This document shows, piece after piece, positions 55,486-64,000 of a stretch of DNA of 64,000 nt. The stretch is from the NCBI GenBank assembly GCA_905182865.1, contig CAJJCY010000004.1, positions 682,001 to 746,000 of the forward strand. The letters are read 5' to 3'. Origin of the DNA: an uncultured SAR324 cluster bacterium. Lineage in GTDB: Bacteria; SAR324; NAC60-12. The stretch's first letter is position 1. Every line of letters begins with the position of its first letter. Below the pieces are notes generated by a model, which saw only the letters and a program-made list of their open reading frames with translations, was not told the origin of the DNA and searched no databases. A program made the position numbers and the translations under genes.

Positions 55486-56904
55486 CTATGTTGACGAGTC
55501 TCCTGCACCCAAAGCCAAATTGGCAAATTTTGTGTACTGCCCAATAAATGCCAGTCGTTTCATACCAATTTCACCATTTCGATGTTTTGCAATGCTTATT
55601 TCAGCAATACCCTTGTCCTCAGTATCTTCGTTGTAGACCTCATCACGATAAATAAAAACTAATCAGGTCTGCATCCTGTTCCAATGCACCAGACTCTCTC
55701 AAATCGGACATCATTGGACGCTTTTCTGTACGTCTTTCCAAGCCTCGGTTCAACTGTGAAAGAACAACCATCGGCAGCGAAAATTCTTTGGCCATGGCTT
55801 TCATAGTTCGTGAAATTTCTGATATTTCCTGTTCCCGCGAAGGATTCCGTATATTACTCTGCATCAGTTGCACGTAATCAACAATAACAAGTCCCAGTGC
55901 AGGATATTCTTTTTTTGCCTGCCGAATCACTTTTCTTATATAGTTCGGAGTTACTGCGGACCTGTCATCTATCAGCAAAGGTGCTTCCATCATACGAGTA
56001 GTACCTTCCATCAGTTTATCCCAGTCCTCCTGTTCAAGATCACCAACCAGCAATTTCCTATTATTTACTTTTGCTTCACTGCAAATCAGGCGCATGGCAA
56101 TGTGTTCCTTGGGCATTTCCAAGCTAAAAATAAGTGATGGAATATTAGCATGACCTGAAGCATAAAGTGCCATATTAATGGCAAGAGCTGTTTTACCCAT
56201 TGAAGGTCGAGCTGCAAGAATGATTAAATCAGAAGGTTGCCAGCCAGATGTTACCACATCTAGTTTGGTAAATCCTGTTGCAACTCCACTTAAACCTTCT
56301 TGCTTTGAGATATGCTCTATTCGTTCGATAGCTGTTTTAACTAATGATTGAGCTGAGTCGTAATTTTTCTTAATACGTGAATCGATAGACTGCAATCGAT
56401 CGGTTGCCTCAGTAATAAAGTCAGAAATGTTTTCAGCATTTTCCTCTTGACCTCGTTTTGCAACTTCATGAGCAGTTAAGATAATATCCCGAAGTTGTCC
56501 CTTATCTCTCACAATACGGGCATAAAACTCAGCATTTTCGGCAACAGGAGTTTTCTGTGACAGTTCATTCAAATAATCTACTCCGCCAGTTTGTTCGAGT
56601 AGATGTTTGGATTATACCAATGAAGCAATTTTTTTGTTTCATGCAACAGCACTCGTTTTCTTTTCAAGCTTTCCTGCATGGCAGCAAAAATATAATGATT
56701 GGCGGGAGAAAAAAAATCGTCTGTTGTGAGGATATCTAGAATTTGCAGCATGATTGAGTTCTGAATAATTATTGCACCCAGTACAGCTTGCTCTGCCATC
56801 TTGTCATGTGGAAGTAATTCTCCAAGATCAACAGTTTGCGGGCGCATTTTTTTTGTACGCTCAAAAACCCTGGTTTTTTCAGATTTATTTTCAGAAGACA
56901 ACAT
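55486..56904 (-). CDS. dnaB: Replicative DNA helicase DnaB (two frame breaks)
   Basis: N terminus from ATG 56904: LGELLPHDKMAEQAVLGAII and IFAAMQESLKRK. A break near 56610 shifts to SKHLLEQTGGVDYLNELSQK. The RecA-like domain is intact: SGVATGFTKLDVVTSGWQPS, Walker A LIILAARPSMGKTALAINMA, LIFSLEMPKEHIAMRLICSE, LVIVDYVQLMQSNIRNPSRE (Walker B), KEFSLPMVVLSQLNRGLERR and SDLRESGALEQDADLI. A second break near 55662 (one extra A) shifts to FIYRDEVYNEDTEDKGIAEI and AKHRNGEIGMKRLAFIG, ending 55486. About 472 residues. Essential gene with conserved sequence on both sides of the breaks, so indel errors are likely. Last gene of the ribosomal-protein operon; no intein. Confidence 0.94.
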
Positions 56905-57037
56905 TGATACTCATGGTATGGAGAGGGCGATCAAAGATCTGGAGGTGGTTGGGCTGAGACAGTACCCAACTGATAAATTAAAGTGCCAAAGACTCAATAT
57001 AGGTCTGAACCTTTAGCTTTGAAGTTAAAATCGTAAA

Positions 57038-57616
57038 CTACTCATCAGTTTCGTGTTCTTCAAGCCCTTCAAGCTCTTCAAGTTTTTCAAGTTCTTCACT
57101 GTCAACATTTTTTTCATCAGCATTTTTATCTTTCGGTTCGTCCACAGCAACTGTTTTAACGGCAGACTCGTCTGAATCTCCAGTCACCTTGATTTGAATG
57201 TTTACTGAAACTTCGGAATGAACTCGCACAGTAAATTCATGGAGGCCAATGTTTCGAATGGGCGAATTTAATAGTATGGACCTTCGTTCAACATCAAATT
57301 CTTTTTCTTTCAACAATTCTTTCAGGTCCCTGTTGGTGACTGAACCAAACAATTTACCTCCAGGACCGGATTTACGGACAACTTCCAGTTTAACAGTTTT
57401 AAGTTTTTCTGCCTGTTCGTTTGCCAGTTCGATTTTTCCTTCACGCAACTTGTTTAAATGCTGTATCCGGTGCTGTAATTCTTTGGAGACCCTGCCGGTA
57501 GCCAAAAGAGCGATTCCCTTTGGAAGGAGGTAGTTACGACCGTAACCAGATTTAACATCTATTGTGTCACCTAAAGACCCTAAATTGGGTACGTCTTCAG
57601 TTAGTATCAACTTCAC
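57038..57616 (-). CDS. rplI: 50S ribosomal protein L9 with acidic C-terminal tail
   Basis: 192 residues. L9 normally has about 148. The first 147 fit: MKLILTEDVPNLGSLGDTID, VKSGYGRNYLLPKGIALLAT, the long connecting helix (LREGKIELANEQAEKLKTVK), RKSGPGGKLFGSVTNRDLKE and VRVHSEVSVNIQIKVTGD. The last 44 are an added glutamate/aspartate-rich tail (EELEKLEELEGLEEHETDE). Between rpsR and dnaB, the standard neighbours. Confidence 0.95.
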   Translation of the reverse strand: MKLILTEDVPNLGSLGDTIDVKSGYGRNYLLPKGIALLATGRVSKELQHRIQHLNKLREGKIELANEQAEKLKTVKLEVVRKSGPGGKLFGSVTNRDLKELLKEKEFDVERRSILLNSPIRNIGLHEFTVRVHSEVSVNIQIKVTGDSDESAVKTVAVDEPKDKNADEKNVDSEELEKLEELEGLEEHETDE

Positions 57617-57676
57617 GATATTTCCTTTTTTTCAATCTCTTAGTTTTTGTAATTTTTGGGGATTCTTACCCACACT

Positions 57677-58015
57677 TCATTCAGGTCGTTTAGAATTTGT
57701 GTAACTGGAAAATTTTCGTTCAACATTAATTTGTTGAGGCACATAACCTTTCATTGGTGAAAGAAGAGCCAGGTTGCGTGCACGTCGAATTGCGGTTTTT
57801 AACTTTCTCTGATTTGCCGCACATACTCCGGAAATGCGGCTTGGAACAATCTTTCCACCCTGAGTCACATAACTTTTTAACAACTCAACATCTTTATAAT
57901 CAATTCTCTCTATTCCGGCATCCTTGAACGGGCAGGATTTGAGCTTACTGCGAAGCAGAATACTTGTGGGTATACGTTTACGACGTAAATGTGATCTTTT
58001 TCGTTTTTTTAACAT
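57677..58015 (-). CDS. rpsR: 30S ribosomal protein S18
   Basis: 112 residues, longer than the usual 75 by a very basic N-terminal extension ([20 protein letters not shown]) and a C-terminal extension. Core: [40 protein letters not shown] and [19 protein letters not shown]18 binds S6 on the 30S platform; rpsF is next upstream, as is usual. Confidence 0.95.
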   Translation of the reverse strand: MLKKRKRSHLRRKRIPTSILLRSKLKSCPFKDAGIERIDYKDVELLKSYVTQGGKIVPSRISGVCAANQRKLKTAIRRARNLALLSPMKGYVPQQINVERKFSSYTNSKRPE

Positions 58016-58072
58016 AAATAATTTTCATGAAAGTTAGGGTCTGCTTTGATAAATTCTGACTGGAATAGTATT

Positions 58073-58624
58073 TCAACCATCTACAGATTCAGTTTCCACT
58101 TCTTCAGCATCTTTGTCAGATTTTTCTATTTTAACTTCTGATTCAGCGTCAACTTCTTTAACATCTTCAGTTACATTCTTTTCATTCTCTGTAGCTGTCT
58201 CAGCTTTTTTTGGAGATTCTTTTTTAACTTTGGCAGATTCTTCTGTAATTTTCTCAGATTCCTTTGGAGTTTCATTATTTTCTGTAGTATCCTCCTTAGG
58301 CGGAATTAAGGTTTGTAAAAATGCTGCCTCTGTATCAATGTCATCAGTCTTTATAATTTGATGACGCAAAACATCATCAGAATAACCAATTTGGCGCTGT
58401 AATTCGTCAATTGTTTTTCCTGTACCTGTGAAGTACCAGGCATGATAAACACCAAAGTCATTGCCTGATATTTCGTAGGCCAGACGACGGCGTCCCCAAA
58501 CATATTCATGAATAAGCTTCCCTCCGGATTTGGTGAGAATCTTTTTATAATTTTTCAGCACAGATGCCAAATCATCATTGTTGAGTGATGGATCTGTGAT
58601 GAACACAAGTTCATATCCTGTCAT
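58073..58624 (-). CDS. rpsF: 30S ribosomal protein S6 with long charged tail
   Basis: 183 residues; typical S6 is about 100-135. The core is normal: MTGYELVFITDPSLNNDDLA, HEYVWGRRRLAYEISGNDFG, VYHAWYFTGTGKTIDELQRQ and SDDVLRHQIIKTDD. About 75 residues follow in a Lys/Glu/Thr-rich tail with no fold expected (KESEKITEESAKVKKESPKK). E. coli S6 carries a glutamate tail added after translation; here a tail is encoded. Its leader contains a short UCC-GAAA-GGA hairpin overlapping the ribosome site, where S6:S18 feedback could act. Confidence 0.94.
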   Translation of the reverse strand: MTGYELVFITDPSLNNDDLASVLKNYKKILTKSGGKLIHEYVWGRRRLAYEISGNDFGVYHAWYFTGTGKTIDELQRQIGYSDDVLRHQIIKTDDIDTEAAFLQTLIPPKEDTTENNETPKESEKITEESAKVKKESPKKAETATENEKNVTEDVKEVDAESEVKIEKSDKDAEEVETESVDG

Positions 58625-58701
58625 TTATATTCCTTTCGGATTATCGAATAATGTCAATAAGTCCACTCAAGTGAACAAGGAAACAGCAAAAGTTTTTTAC
58701 C

Positions 58702-58729
58702 TTTGCAAATAAACATTTGCAAATAAACA
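58702..58729 (-). repeat. Perfect 14-bp tandem duplication
   Basis: TTTGCAAATAAACA occurs twice in a row, between the ychF stop and the rpsF start. The unit contains the palindrome TTTGCAAA. It may be simple slippage; no function is evident. Confidence 0.6.
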
Positions 58730-58733
58730 AATG

Positions 58734-59825
58734 CTATACGTTAAAACGAAAGTGCATGATGTCTCCGTCCTGCACTACATAATCCCGGCCTTCAAGACGC
58801 CAGCGTCCGGCATCCTTGACAGATGATTCCGACCCCAATTGATCGATGTCATCAAAATGAAAGACTTCGGCGCGGATAAAGCCTTTTTCAAAATCTGTAT
58901 GAATTTTACCTGCAGCCTCCGGAGCAGTAGAACCTTTCCGAATCTCCCAAGCCCGTACTTCCTGTTTTCCTGCAGTGAAATAAGTGATCTGCTCAAGCAT
59001 CCGGTATCCGGAATGCGTCAGCCGATCCAGTCCGGAACTGTCAATTCCCAACTCTTCCATGAAAAGCTTTGATTCATCTTCATCCATCTCTGAGAGCTCT
59101 GATTCGACCTGCGCGCAAATCGGAATAACTTCCACCCCCTCTTCATCGGCTAATTCCTGCAGCTGCTGCTCACGAATTTCCGGATTATTGAGTCCATCTT
59201 CTGAGATATTTGCAATGTAGAGATAAGGTTTCAGAGACAACAAACTTAATTCATTAATCAGTTCCTTTTCATCCTTACTCAAACCCATTTTGCTCGCCAG
59301 TAAACCATCATCCAAATGATCCCGCAGTCGTTCAAAAATTTCCAACTCTACTGCCAAAACACGGTCACCTTTAATCTGGCGTTGGAGTCGTTCTATTTTA
59401 CGTTCTACCTGCTCCAAATCAGATAATATCAACTCAGTCTGTATCACCTGTACATCACTAACCGGATCAAGTCTACCGTCTACATGTACTACGTTTTCAT
59501 CTTCAAAGCACCGCACCACATGTGCAACTGCGTCAACCTGTCTAATATGGCTCAGAAACTGATTTCCCAAACCTTCACCATGACTTGCACCTTTGACAAG
59601 TCCTGCAATGTCCACAATTCCTGGCGGTTGCAGGATCACTTTCTCAGGATGACCAGTTCAGTCAAACGGATCATTCTAGGATCCCTTATCCGGACGATGC
59701 CTATATTCGGATCAATTGTACAAAACGGAAAGTTTGCAGCTTGCTGCCTTACTTTCAGTAAAACGATTAAAAATGGTGGATTTCCCAACATTTGGCAAAC
59801 CTAAAATCCCTACTTCTAATGCCAT
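58734..59825 (-). CDS. ychF: Redox-regulated ATPase YchF/OLA1 (two frame breaks)
   Basis: Obg-family ATPase associated with ribosomes. ATG 59825: MALEVGILGLPNVGKSTIFN (Walker A). A break near 59745 (one extra A) leads to AANFPFCTIDPNIGIVRIRD, and a second near 59655 to PEKVILQPPGIVDIAGLVKG, then ASHGEGLGNQFLSHIRQVDA, HVVRCFEDENVVHVDGRLDP, YLYIANISEDGLNNPEIREQ, VIPICAQVESELSEMDED and the C-terminal TGS domain FFTAGKQEVRAWEIRKG-like (TYFTAGKQEVRAWEIRKGST), ending DGDIMHFRFNV. Length about 364 residues. Conserved residues on both sides of each break. Operon with pth and the ribosomal proteins. Confidence 0.94.
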
Positions 59826-59873
59826 TTGTTTCCGGAAACTTAATGCGTTTTGTTTAAAATGCTTTGCAGTGCC

Positions 59874-60443
59874 TTATGCCAATTCCGGAGCAGAAAAAGA
59901 AGTGTTCTCAAACTGAGAAGTTACCAAAAATCCGACCAGTTCCACCAACACCTGGTCCATTACACTTTGAGCAAGCTTTGCTTCAGCTTTTGACCATTGT
60001 CCCAAAACATAACCAACAACATCTTGTTTCCCAACAGGCCGGCCAATACCAAATCTGACTCTGCGGAATTTACTATTACCCAATGAGTCGATAACGGATC
60101 TCAGGCCATTGTGTCCACCATGTCCACCACCGTCCCGAAAACGAGCCGTCCCCGGCGGCAAATCCAAATCATCTGAAATAATGACAATGTCCTCTGCAGG
60201 AATTTTATAAAAACCAGCACATTCCGCTACAGCCAATCCAACTCTATTCATGAAGGTCTGAGGCTTGATCAGTATGCAAGCCTCACCTTCAATCGATGTT
60301 CTACAAAACTGGCTATGAAATTTTTGCTGGAATCCGGAAACCTCCAGCTTTTCCATGAGTAAATCAAGAACCTGAAACCCAACATTATGCGGCGTTCCTT
60401 CGTACTCCCTGCCAGGATTACCCAAGCCGGCCACCAGTTTCAT
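59874..60443 (-). CDS. pth: Peptidyl-tRNA hydrolase
   Basis: 189 residues from ATG 60443; the codon 9 bases upstream is also in frame but the family begins with this KLVAGLGNPG. Frees tRNA from stalled peptidyl-tRNA. MKLVAGLGNPGREYEGTPHN (Asn at catalytic area), VGFQVLDLL with the catalytic His in TPHNVG, ILIKPQTFMNRVGLAV, VIISDDLDLPPGTARFR, GGGHGGHNGLRSVIDSLG and VRFGIGRPVGKQDVVGYVLG are all present. rplY-pth-ychF is a common order. Confidence 0.95.
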   Translation of the reverse strand: MKLVAGLGNPGREYEGTPHNVGFQVLDLLMEKLEVSGFQQKFHSQFCRTSIEGEACILIKPQTFMNRVGLAVAECAGFYKIPAEDIVIISDDLDLPPGTARFRDGGGHGGHNGLRSVIDSLGNSKFRRVRFGIGRPVGKQDVVGYVLGQWSKAEAKLAQSVMDQVLVELVGFLVTSQFENTSFSAPELA

Positions 60444-60477
60444 CCCCACCATTTCCTGTTTCAGAACTTGCTAAATT

Positions 60478-61146
60478 TCACTCTTCCTCTGTTTTTTCAT
60501 CCTTAACAGAATCTTCACTACCTGCTTCTTCACCCTCTACTGCTTCTGCAGCGTCTACAATCAGTTCTTCCTCTTCTTTTGCACGTCCAACAATTGAAAT
60601 GACAGCAAAATTCTCATCTGTTCCAACAGTAACATTTTCAGGCAACTTTACATCTTGAATTCTAATAGAATCACCTAATTCCAAACTGGAAGAATCCACT
60701 TCCACAAAAGAGGGGATATCTGCAGGAAGACAGCTAACAGGCATCTCCCGGACAACCATCTGCAAAACTCCACCACCTTTAACTCCTGGTGATTCACCAA
60801 TAACATGTATTGGTATCCGGACAATTTGCGGCTTGGCTTCAGGCAGTTCCCAAAAATCAATATGAGTGATTTGGTGTTGATAAGGATGCTTCTGAATTTC
60901 CCTCAGCATAACCTGTGCAGTCCAGCTTTCTCCACTTGCCGAATCTGTTACATTGATTGGAACAAGCTCGTGCATTCCAGACATTTTTTCGAGCAGGTGA
61001 CGGGTTGATTCTTCTCCCATTTCCAGCAAAATGTTTCCACGAGGACCGTAGAGTACTGCCGGGATATTTCCAGCCTGACGTAACTTTTGATTGGCCGACT
61101 TTCCTTTTTTACTACGAATACTCGCTGATAATTGATTTTGTGTCAT
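60478..61146 (-). CDS. rplY: 50S ribosomal protein L25, CTC type
   Basis: 222 residues. N-terminal L25 domain binding 5S rRNA: SASIRSKKGKSANQKLRQAG, NIPAVLYGPRGNILLEM, REIQKHPYQHQITHIDF. The CTC domain follows (IPIHVIGESPGVKGGGVLQM, REMPVSCLPADIPSFVEVDS, LELGDSIRIQDVKLPENVTV), then a roughly 35-residue acidic tail (AAEAVEGEEAGSEDSVKDEK). First gene of the operon ending with dnaB. Confidence 0.95.
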   Translation of the reverse strand: MTQNQLSASIRSKKGKSANQKLRQAGNIPAVLYGPRGNILLEMGEESTRHLLEKMSGMHELVPINVTDSASGESWTAQVMLREIQKHPYQHQITHIDFWELPEAKPQIVRIPIHVIGESPGVKGGGVLQMVVREMPVSCLPADIPSFVEVDSSSLELGDSIRIQDVKLPENVTVGTDENFAVISIVGRAKEEEELIVDAAEAVEGEEAGSEDSVKDEKTEEE

Positions 61147-61193
61147 CTCTACTATCCATCAATAGGATGGTTTACTAAAAAAGTTAAACAATG

Positions 61194-61222
61194 AAATTAA
61201 CCTGAAATAACTAATCAGTCAA
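61194..61222 (-). promoter_or_regulatory. Candidate sigma-70-type promoter of the rplY operon
   Basis: Minus strand: TTGACT (61222-61217), 17-base spacer, TAATTT (61199-61194), about 48 bases before the rplY ATG. A 5-bp stem CCATC/GATGG lies between it and the start. Good spacing and -35 match; the -10 is only fair. Confidence 0.5.
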
Positions 61223-61646
61223 TGTAATTCTTCAGCAAGGAAAAGAAAGTTTTAATATTATGAATAATATTTTTAATACTTGAGTACAATCAACGGACCT
61301 TTATTCTTGAGTTTTGCACTGCAAGGCTCTAACTTAACAGGGATTGTGCGTCAAGTATATCATCATAAATAAAACAATTCGAAACAAATCTGCAGAATAC
61401 ACTCCATTTGTACCAAGTTTGAAGTAAAACAAGAGTCTACAGCACATGTACTGGAAGAGTCTTTTGCGGTAATAGTCACTTAAATGGCTTATCTTAAACA
61501 AACTTTGAGCCAACGAATGGAGTTTGGAAGACTTGTTTAAAATATGCCAGATTCATATTTTGAAGAATTAGACGCCCGATTACCGGCCTGGGATCCCGTT
61601 GCTTTTGCTTTAACCCATAATAACAGATGGGCATGCTAGAATTCCC
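61223..61646. other. Intergenic region with no recognised gene
   Basis: About 420 AT-rich bases upstream of the rplY promoter. The only curious frame is 31 codons on the plus strand (61544-61639, PDSYFEELDARLPAWDPVAF then ALTHNNRWAC) ending just before the small lipoprotein; it could be chance or a leader. No tRNA or strong hairpin was seen. Confidence 0.35.
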
Positions 61647-61865
61647 ATGAAGAAAAGTACTATGAACTGTAGATGGATTTGGATTATTTTGATACCAATC
61701 TGGCTGGTGGCCTCCTGTGAAACCAGACTGAATATATTTTATGTAAAAGCCGGAGATCCTGAAGAACTCAAAATTAGCGCTTTTGAACGTTGCGGAAGAC
61801 ACTACCGTGTACTCGGATACGAGGACGACACGGCACGAATAGAGTGTCTGAAAAAAACTAATTAA
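61647..61865 (+). CDS. Small lipoprotein candidate
   Basis: 72 residues. A short basic start (MKKSTMNCR), hydrophobic stretch WIWIILIPIWLVASCE with lipobox LVASC and lipidated cysteine at 24, then about 48 polar residues with two cysteines (ERCGRHYRVLGYEDDTARIE then CL). No family is recognised. There is no good ribosome site, and a 102-residue frame on the other strand (61802-61494) competes, but the lipobox makes this strand likelier. Confidence 0.45.
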   Translation: MKKSTMNCRWIWIILIPIWLVASCETRLNIFYVKAGDPEELKISAFERCGRHYRVLGYEDDTARIECLKKTN

Positions 61866-62142
61866 AGAGGGTTTAAATAATCAGATTCCAAAATATCCAT
61901 TACAGAAAAATATCCTAACGGCAAGACCCATATTATGTGTAAAATCGCAACAATTGTAGCAAGTGTATTCCCATCCATTGCCATTCTCCTTAATGATTTT
62001 TTTTGGAAAGTGATAAATACTGAAATATCAAATTATTTAATTTTTATTCCTCTGTCATTTTGCTTTTCAATAAATATCAACAAAACAAAAGTGCAAACGA
62101 AAATAGCACATCATATAAATCAACACAAGTCAAAATTTGTGA

Positions 62143-63252
62143 CTATCCATTAGAGTAGATTCTGGGAATACGATCACTCAAATTTGTCAAAATTTCATAT
62201 GGTATCGTTTCTGCCCACCCGGACATCTCTTCCACAGTTATACTCTGACCGACCTGTTCTCCAATTAAAACTACCTCATCTCCTACTTCAAGTGTCTCAT
62301 TATTGGAGTTGACCATAAACTGATCCATACAAACCCGTCCTATGATAGCCCGCCGTTTTCCACGGATTATTACTTCACCATGATTTGAAAGGTGACGCCG
62401 AAAACCATCGCCGTAACCCAGCGGAATAGTGGATATTTCTGTGGATCCGTCAGAAGTCCAGGTTGATCCATAACTGACTGAGAATCCTTTTGGAACAGAT
62501 TTGTGAAAAGAAACCTGAGATTTAAGCTGGAGAGCCGGACGCACATCCAGAACATGCGGACTTGATGAATCTGGGTATACTCCATAAAGTAAAATTCCCG
62601 GCCGGATGAGATCCAAGTGAGACTGAGGGAAATAAAGCACGCCACCTGAATTAGCAAGATGTCGCAAAGGAACCGGTGCATCAAGCCGCTCAAAAATTGA
62701 TACTGCTGTTAAAAACCGGTCAACTTGTTCCAGAGTCATCGGATCTTCCGGATCATCTGCACAGGCTAAATGCGAACACACACCTTTAACTGTCAGATGC
62801 TGTGAACGTACTGCTTCTTCAATAAAACCTGCTGACTCTTCCGCAATGATTCCAATCCGCCCCATTCCGCTGTCAAGCTTAAGATGCACTATTGCCTGCT
62901 GACCTGAAGATTCACAAATTTTATCTGTTTTGCGTAATAAATTCAGAGAAGAAATAAAAAATTCTAAATTCCATTTCAAATACTCCGGAATCTGTTTTAA
63001 CAATACACCCCCAAAGACCACAATCGGCAAACTTATTCCGGACTCACGTAATATTATTCCTTCTTCCAGCAGAGCTACACCCAGACAATTTACTCCATGT
63101 TTTTCATAGAACTGTGCAACTCTCAATATTCCATGTCCGTATGCATTCGACTTTACGACTGCCATCACAGGACGATTATGTGTGTGTTTTCGAATCTGCT
63201 CCAGATTATATTTTAAATAATCCAGATTGACTTCTATGAAGGTGGGCCTCAT
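62143..63252 (-). CDS. alr: Alanine racemase
   Basis: 369 residues. Pyridoxal-phosphate enzyme giving D-alanine for peptidoglycan. PTFIEVNLDYLKYNLEQIRK, catalytic lysine in VMAVVKSNAYGHGILRVAQF, HLKLDSGMGRIGI, GVCSHLACADDPEDPMTLEQ, NSGGVLYFPQSHLDLIRPGI, catalytic tyrosine in FSVSYGSTWTSDGSTEISTI, PLGYGDGFRRHLSN, IIGRVCMDQFMVN and EVVLIGEQ. Nothing missing. The 3' end touches a small unlikely frame on the other strand. Confidence 0.96.
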   Translation of the reverse strand: MRPTFIEVNLDYLKYNLEQIRKHTHNRPVMAVVKSNAYGHGILRVAQFYEKHGVNCLGVALLEEGIILRESGISLPIVVFGGVLLKQIPEYLKWNLEFFISSLNLLRKTDKICESSGQQAIVHLKLDSGMGRIGIIAEESAGFIEEAVRSQHLTVKGVCSHLACADDPEDPMTLEQVDRFLTAVSIFERLDAPVPLRHLANSGGVLYFPQSHLDLIRPGILLYGVYPDSSSPHVLDVRPALQLKSQVSFHKSVPKGFSVSYGSTWTSDGSTEISTIPLGYGDGFRRHLSNHGEVIIRGKRRAIIGRVCMDQFMVNSNNETLEVGDEVVLIGEQVGQSITVEEMSGWAETIPYEILTNLSDRIPRIYSNG

Positions 63253-63307
63253 AAAACATGAATTTTAGATGAAATAATAATTGGGATTTTTTTACACAAT
63301 GATGCCA

Positions 63308-64000
63308 TCACTTTTGGGAACTGTAAAAGACAAAAAGGACACTGCAGAAAAGTTCAAAATTTTCCAATTCAACATCATTACTGATTTTTTCGAGGGTGGT
63401 ATTTAAATCATTATTACTGCGGATTTGGCTAAATGCCTGATAGAAACGAACTCGAATTTGGTGTTCCACAAATAAAGGTACGATCTCATTGATAATCTGT
63501 GCAAGTTCACCAGGATCTTCACTGAGACGTTTCAAAACATGACAGAAAAAACCATGAATATAAACATCCAGCTTACGTTTGTTTTCTTTTAATTTTTTTC
63601 TAGGCAAATATTCAGAGGAAACAATTTTCAATTTCCTCTCACTTCCAACTTTTTCAGACTCACCATCTTCATCCGTAGAAAAGGTTGGGTTTGCACCCGA
63701 GAGTTTTCTCTTACGGTGTGCAGAAATGTTTAGAGGATATTCCAGCGAATATGGTGATTTTTTTTCTAATTGTTGAAAAAGACTTTGTGCTTTTATGGGA
63801 TCCAATTGAATTTTATCTGTTTCCGCAGCTAGTATTCCAACCATAAACGGATTCTTGGGATTACTGTATACATCATAGGTTTCTGCACCAAAATCATAAG
63901 GGAGAGATTTTGTTCCTTTAATGTTTTTTGGATTCTGCTTTAATATCAGTGGCTGAAGAGGAACAGATTTAACTGTTCCAGTTGTATTCTCAATCCTTGC
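63308..64000 (-). CDS. Unrecognised protein, N terminus beyond window edge
   Basis: The frame is open from base 64000 leftward to a stop at 63308, giving at least 230 residues. Just inside the edge it reads TKSLPYDFGAETYDVYSNPK and NPFMVGILAAETDKIQLDPI, then a Lys/Glu/Ser-rich middle (SSEYLPRKKLKENKRKLDVY) and a helical end (LAQIINEIVPLFVEHQIRVR, FELFCSVLFVFYSSQK). The start codon lies outside. No family is recognised. It lies 55 bases upstream of alr on the same strand and so may be cotranscribed. Confidence 0.7.
   Translation of the reverse strand, partial: ARIENTTGTVKSVPLQPLILKQNPKNIKGTKSLPYDFGAETYDVYSNPKNPFMVGILAAETDKIQLDPIKAQSLFQQLEKKSPYSLEYPLNISAHRKRKLSGANPTFSTDEDGESEKVGSERKLKIVSSEYLPRKKLKENKRKLDVYIHGFFCHVLKRLSEDPGELAQIINEIVPLFVEHQIRVRFYQAFSQIRSNNDLNTTLEKISNDVELENFELFCSVLFVFYSSQK

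Noticed and set aside
58625-58660. S6:S18-type feedback hairpin in the rpsF leader
   Set aside because: Only a 3-bp UCC/GGA stem with GAAA loop overlapping the ribosome site; too short to call.
4268-59825. Genome-wide programmed frameshifting as the cause of the many frame breaks
   Set aside because: The breaks share no slippery motif or stop-codon context: some are short A runs, some extra A, some several missing bases. Neighbouring long genes are intact. Random indels explain this better.
61494-61802. 102-residue minus-strand open frame opposite the small lipoprotein
   Set aside because: No signal, motif or ribosome site; the opposite strand has a lipobox.
61935-62153. 72-residue plus-strand frame overlapping the alr end
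   Set aside because: AT-rich hydrophobic chance frame with no supporting signal.

Overview
The window is a 64-kb, AT-rich stretch from a Gram-negative bacterium. It encodes lipid A synthesis (lpxB), a Tol/Pal-like module, outer-membrane beta-barrels and several lipoproteins. The gene mix (hslUV, a ydiJ-type D-2-hydroxyglutarate dehydrogenase, fused surface domains, housekeeping genes resembling the deltaproteobacterial grade) suggests a marine SAR324/Deltaproteobacteria-like organism. That placement is inference only; there is no rRNA gene here. No tRNA, insertion sequence, CRISPR array or prophage was recognised.

Layout. (1) 1-12.7 kb, all minus strand: a membrane-anchored FliG-like protein, MotA, a MotB carrying Calx-beta-like domains, an outer-membrane barrel, a FecR-domain protein, a lipoprotein and a giant modular surface protein (repeats, LamG, propeller, C-type lectin) that runs off the left edge. 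No flagellar hook, rod, filament or export gene is present. This is the best candidate for an undescribed system: an ion-driven, non-flagellar envelope motor that may move or display a surface adhesin. (2) 13.6-18.4 kb, plus strand: Pal, TolQ and TolR homologues, lpxB, tldD. (3) 18.6-23.1 kb, minus strand: an unrecognised protein, a DUF2225/TerB-like zinc-ribbon protein, a small ORF, an outer-membrane protein and an enoyl-CoA hydratase. (4) 23.8-29.4 kb: AMMECR1 and pyrD (plus), then fprA, hemC and hemA (minus). (5) 29.5-35.4 kb, plus strand: pgsA, hslV, hslU, uracil-DNA glycosylase, hisS, lspA and a small secreted protein. (6) 35.5-43.0 kb, minus strand: pyruvate kinase, a cysteine-less flavin oxidoreductase, acetolactate synthase, an FMN glutamate-synthase-like protein, and moaA behind a probable molybdenum-cofactor riboswitch. 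(7) 43.3-46.8 kb, plus strand: rsmA, an S41-peptidase-like protein lacking its serine, and a lysophospholipid acyltransferase. (8) 46.7-55.3 kb, minus strand: csaA, the ydiJ homologue, a dienoyl-CoA isomerase-like crotonase, a polyprenyl-synthase-like pseudoenzyme, a HemX/CcsA-like membrane protein, an FG-GAP lipoprotein and a degenerate EAL protein. (9) 55.5-61.2 kb, minus strand: the conserved operon rplY-pth-ychF-rpsF-rpsR-rplI-dnaB. (10) alr and a partial unknown gene reach the right edge.

About twenty single-base-type frame breaks interrupt otherwise well conserved genes, including dnaB, ychF, hslU, motA and motB. The conserved residues survive on both sides of each break and several breaks sit in A or T runs. 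I therefore read most of them as sequencing or assembly indels, and I annotate such genes across the break. The giant surface protein is broken far more often, coinciding with internal repeats, so it may be both mis-assembled and genuinely decayed.
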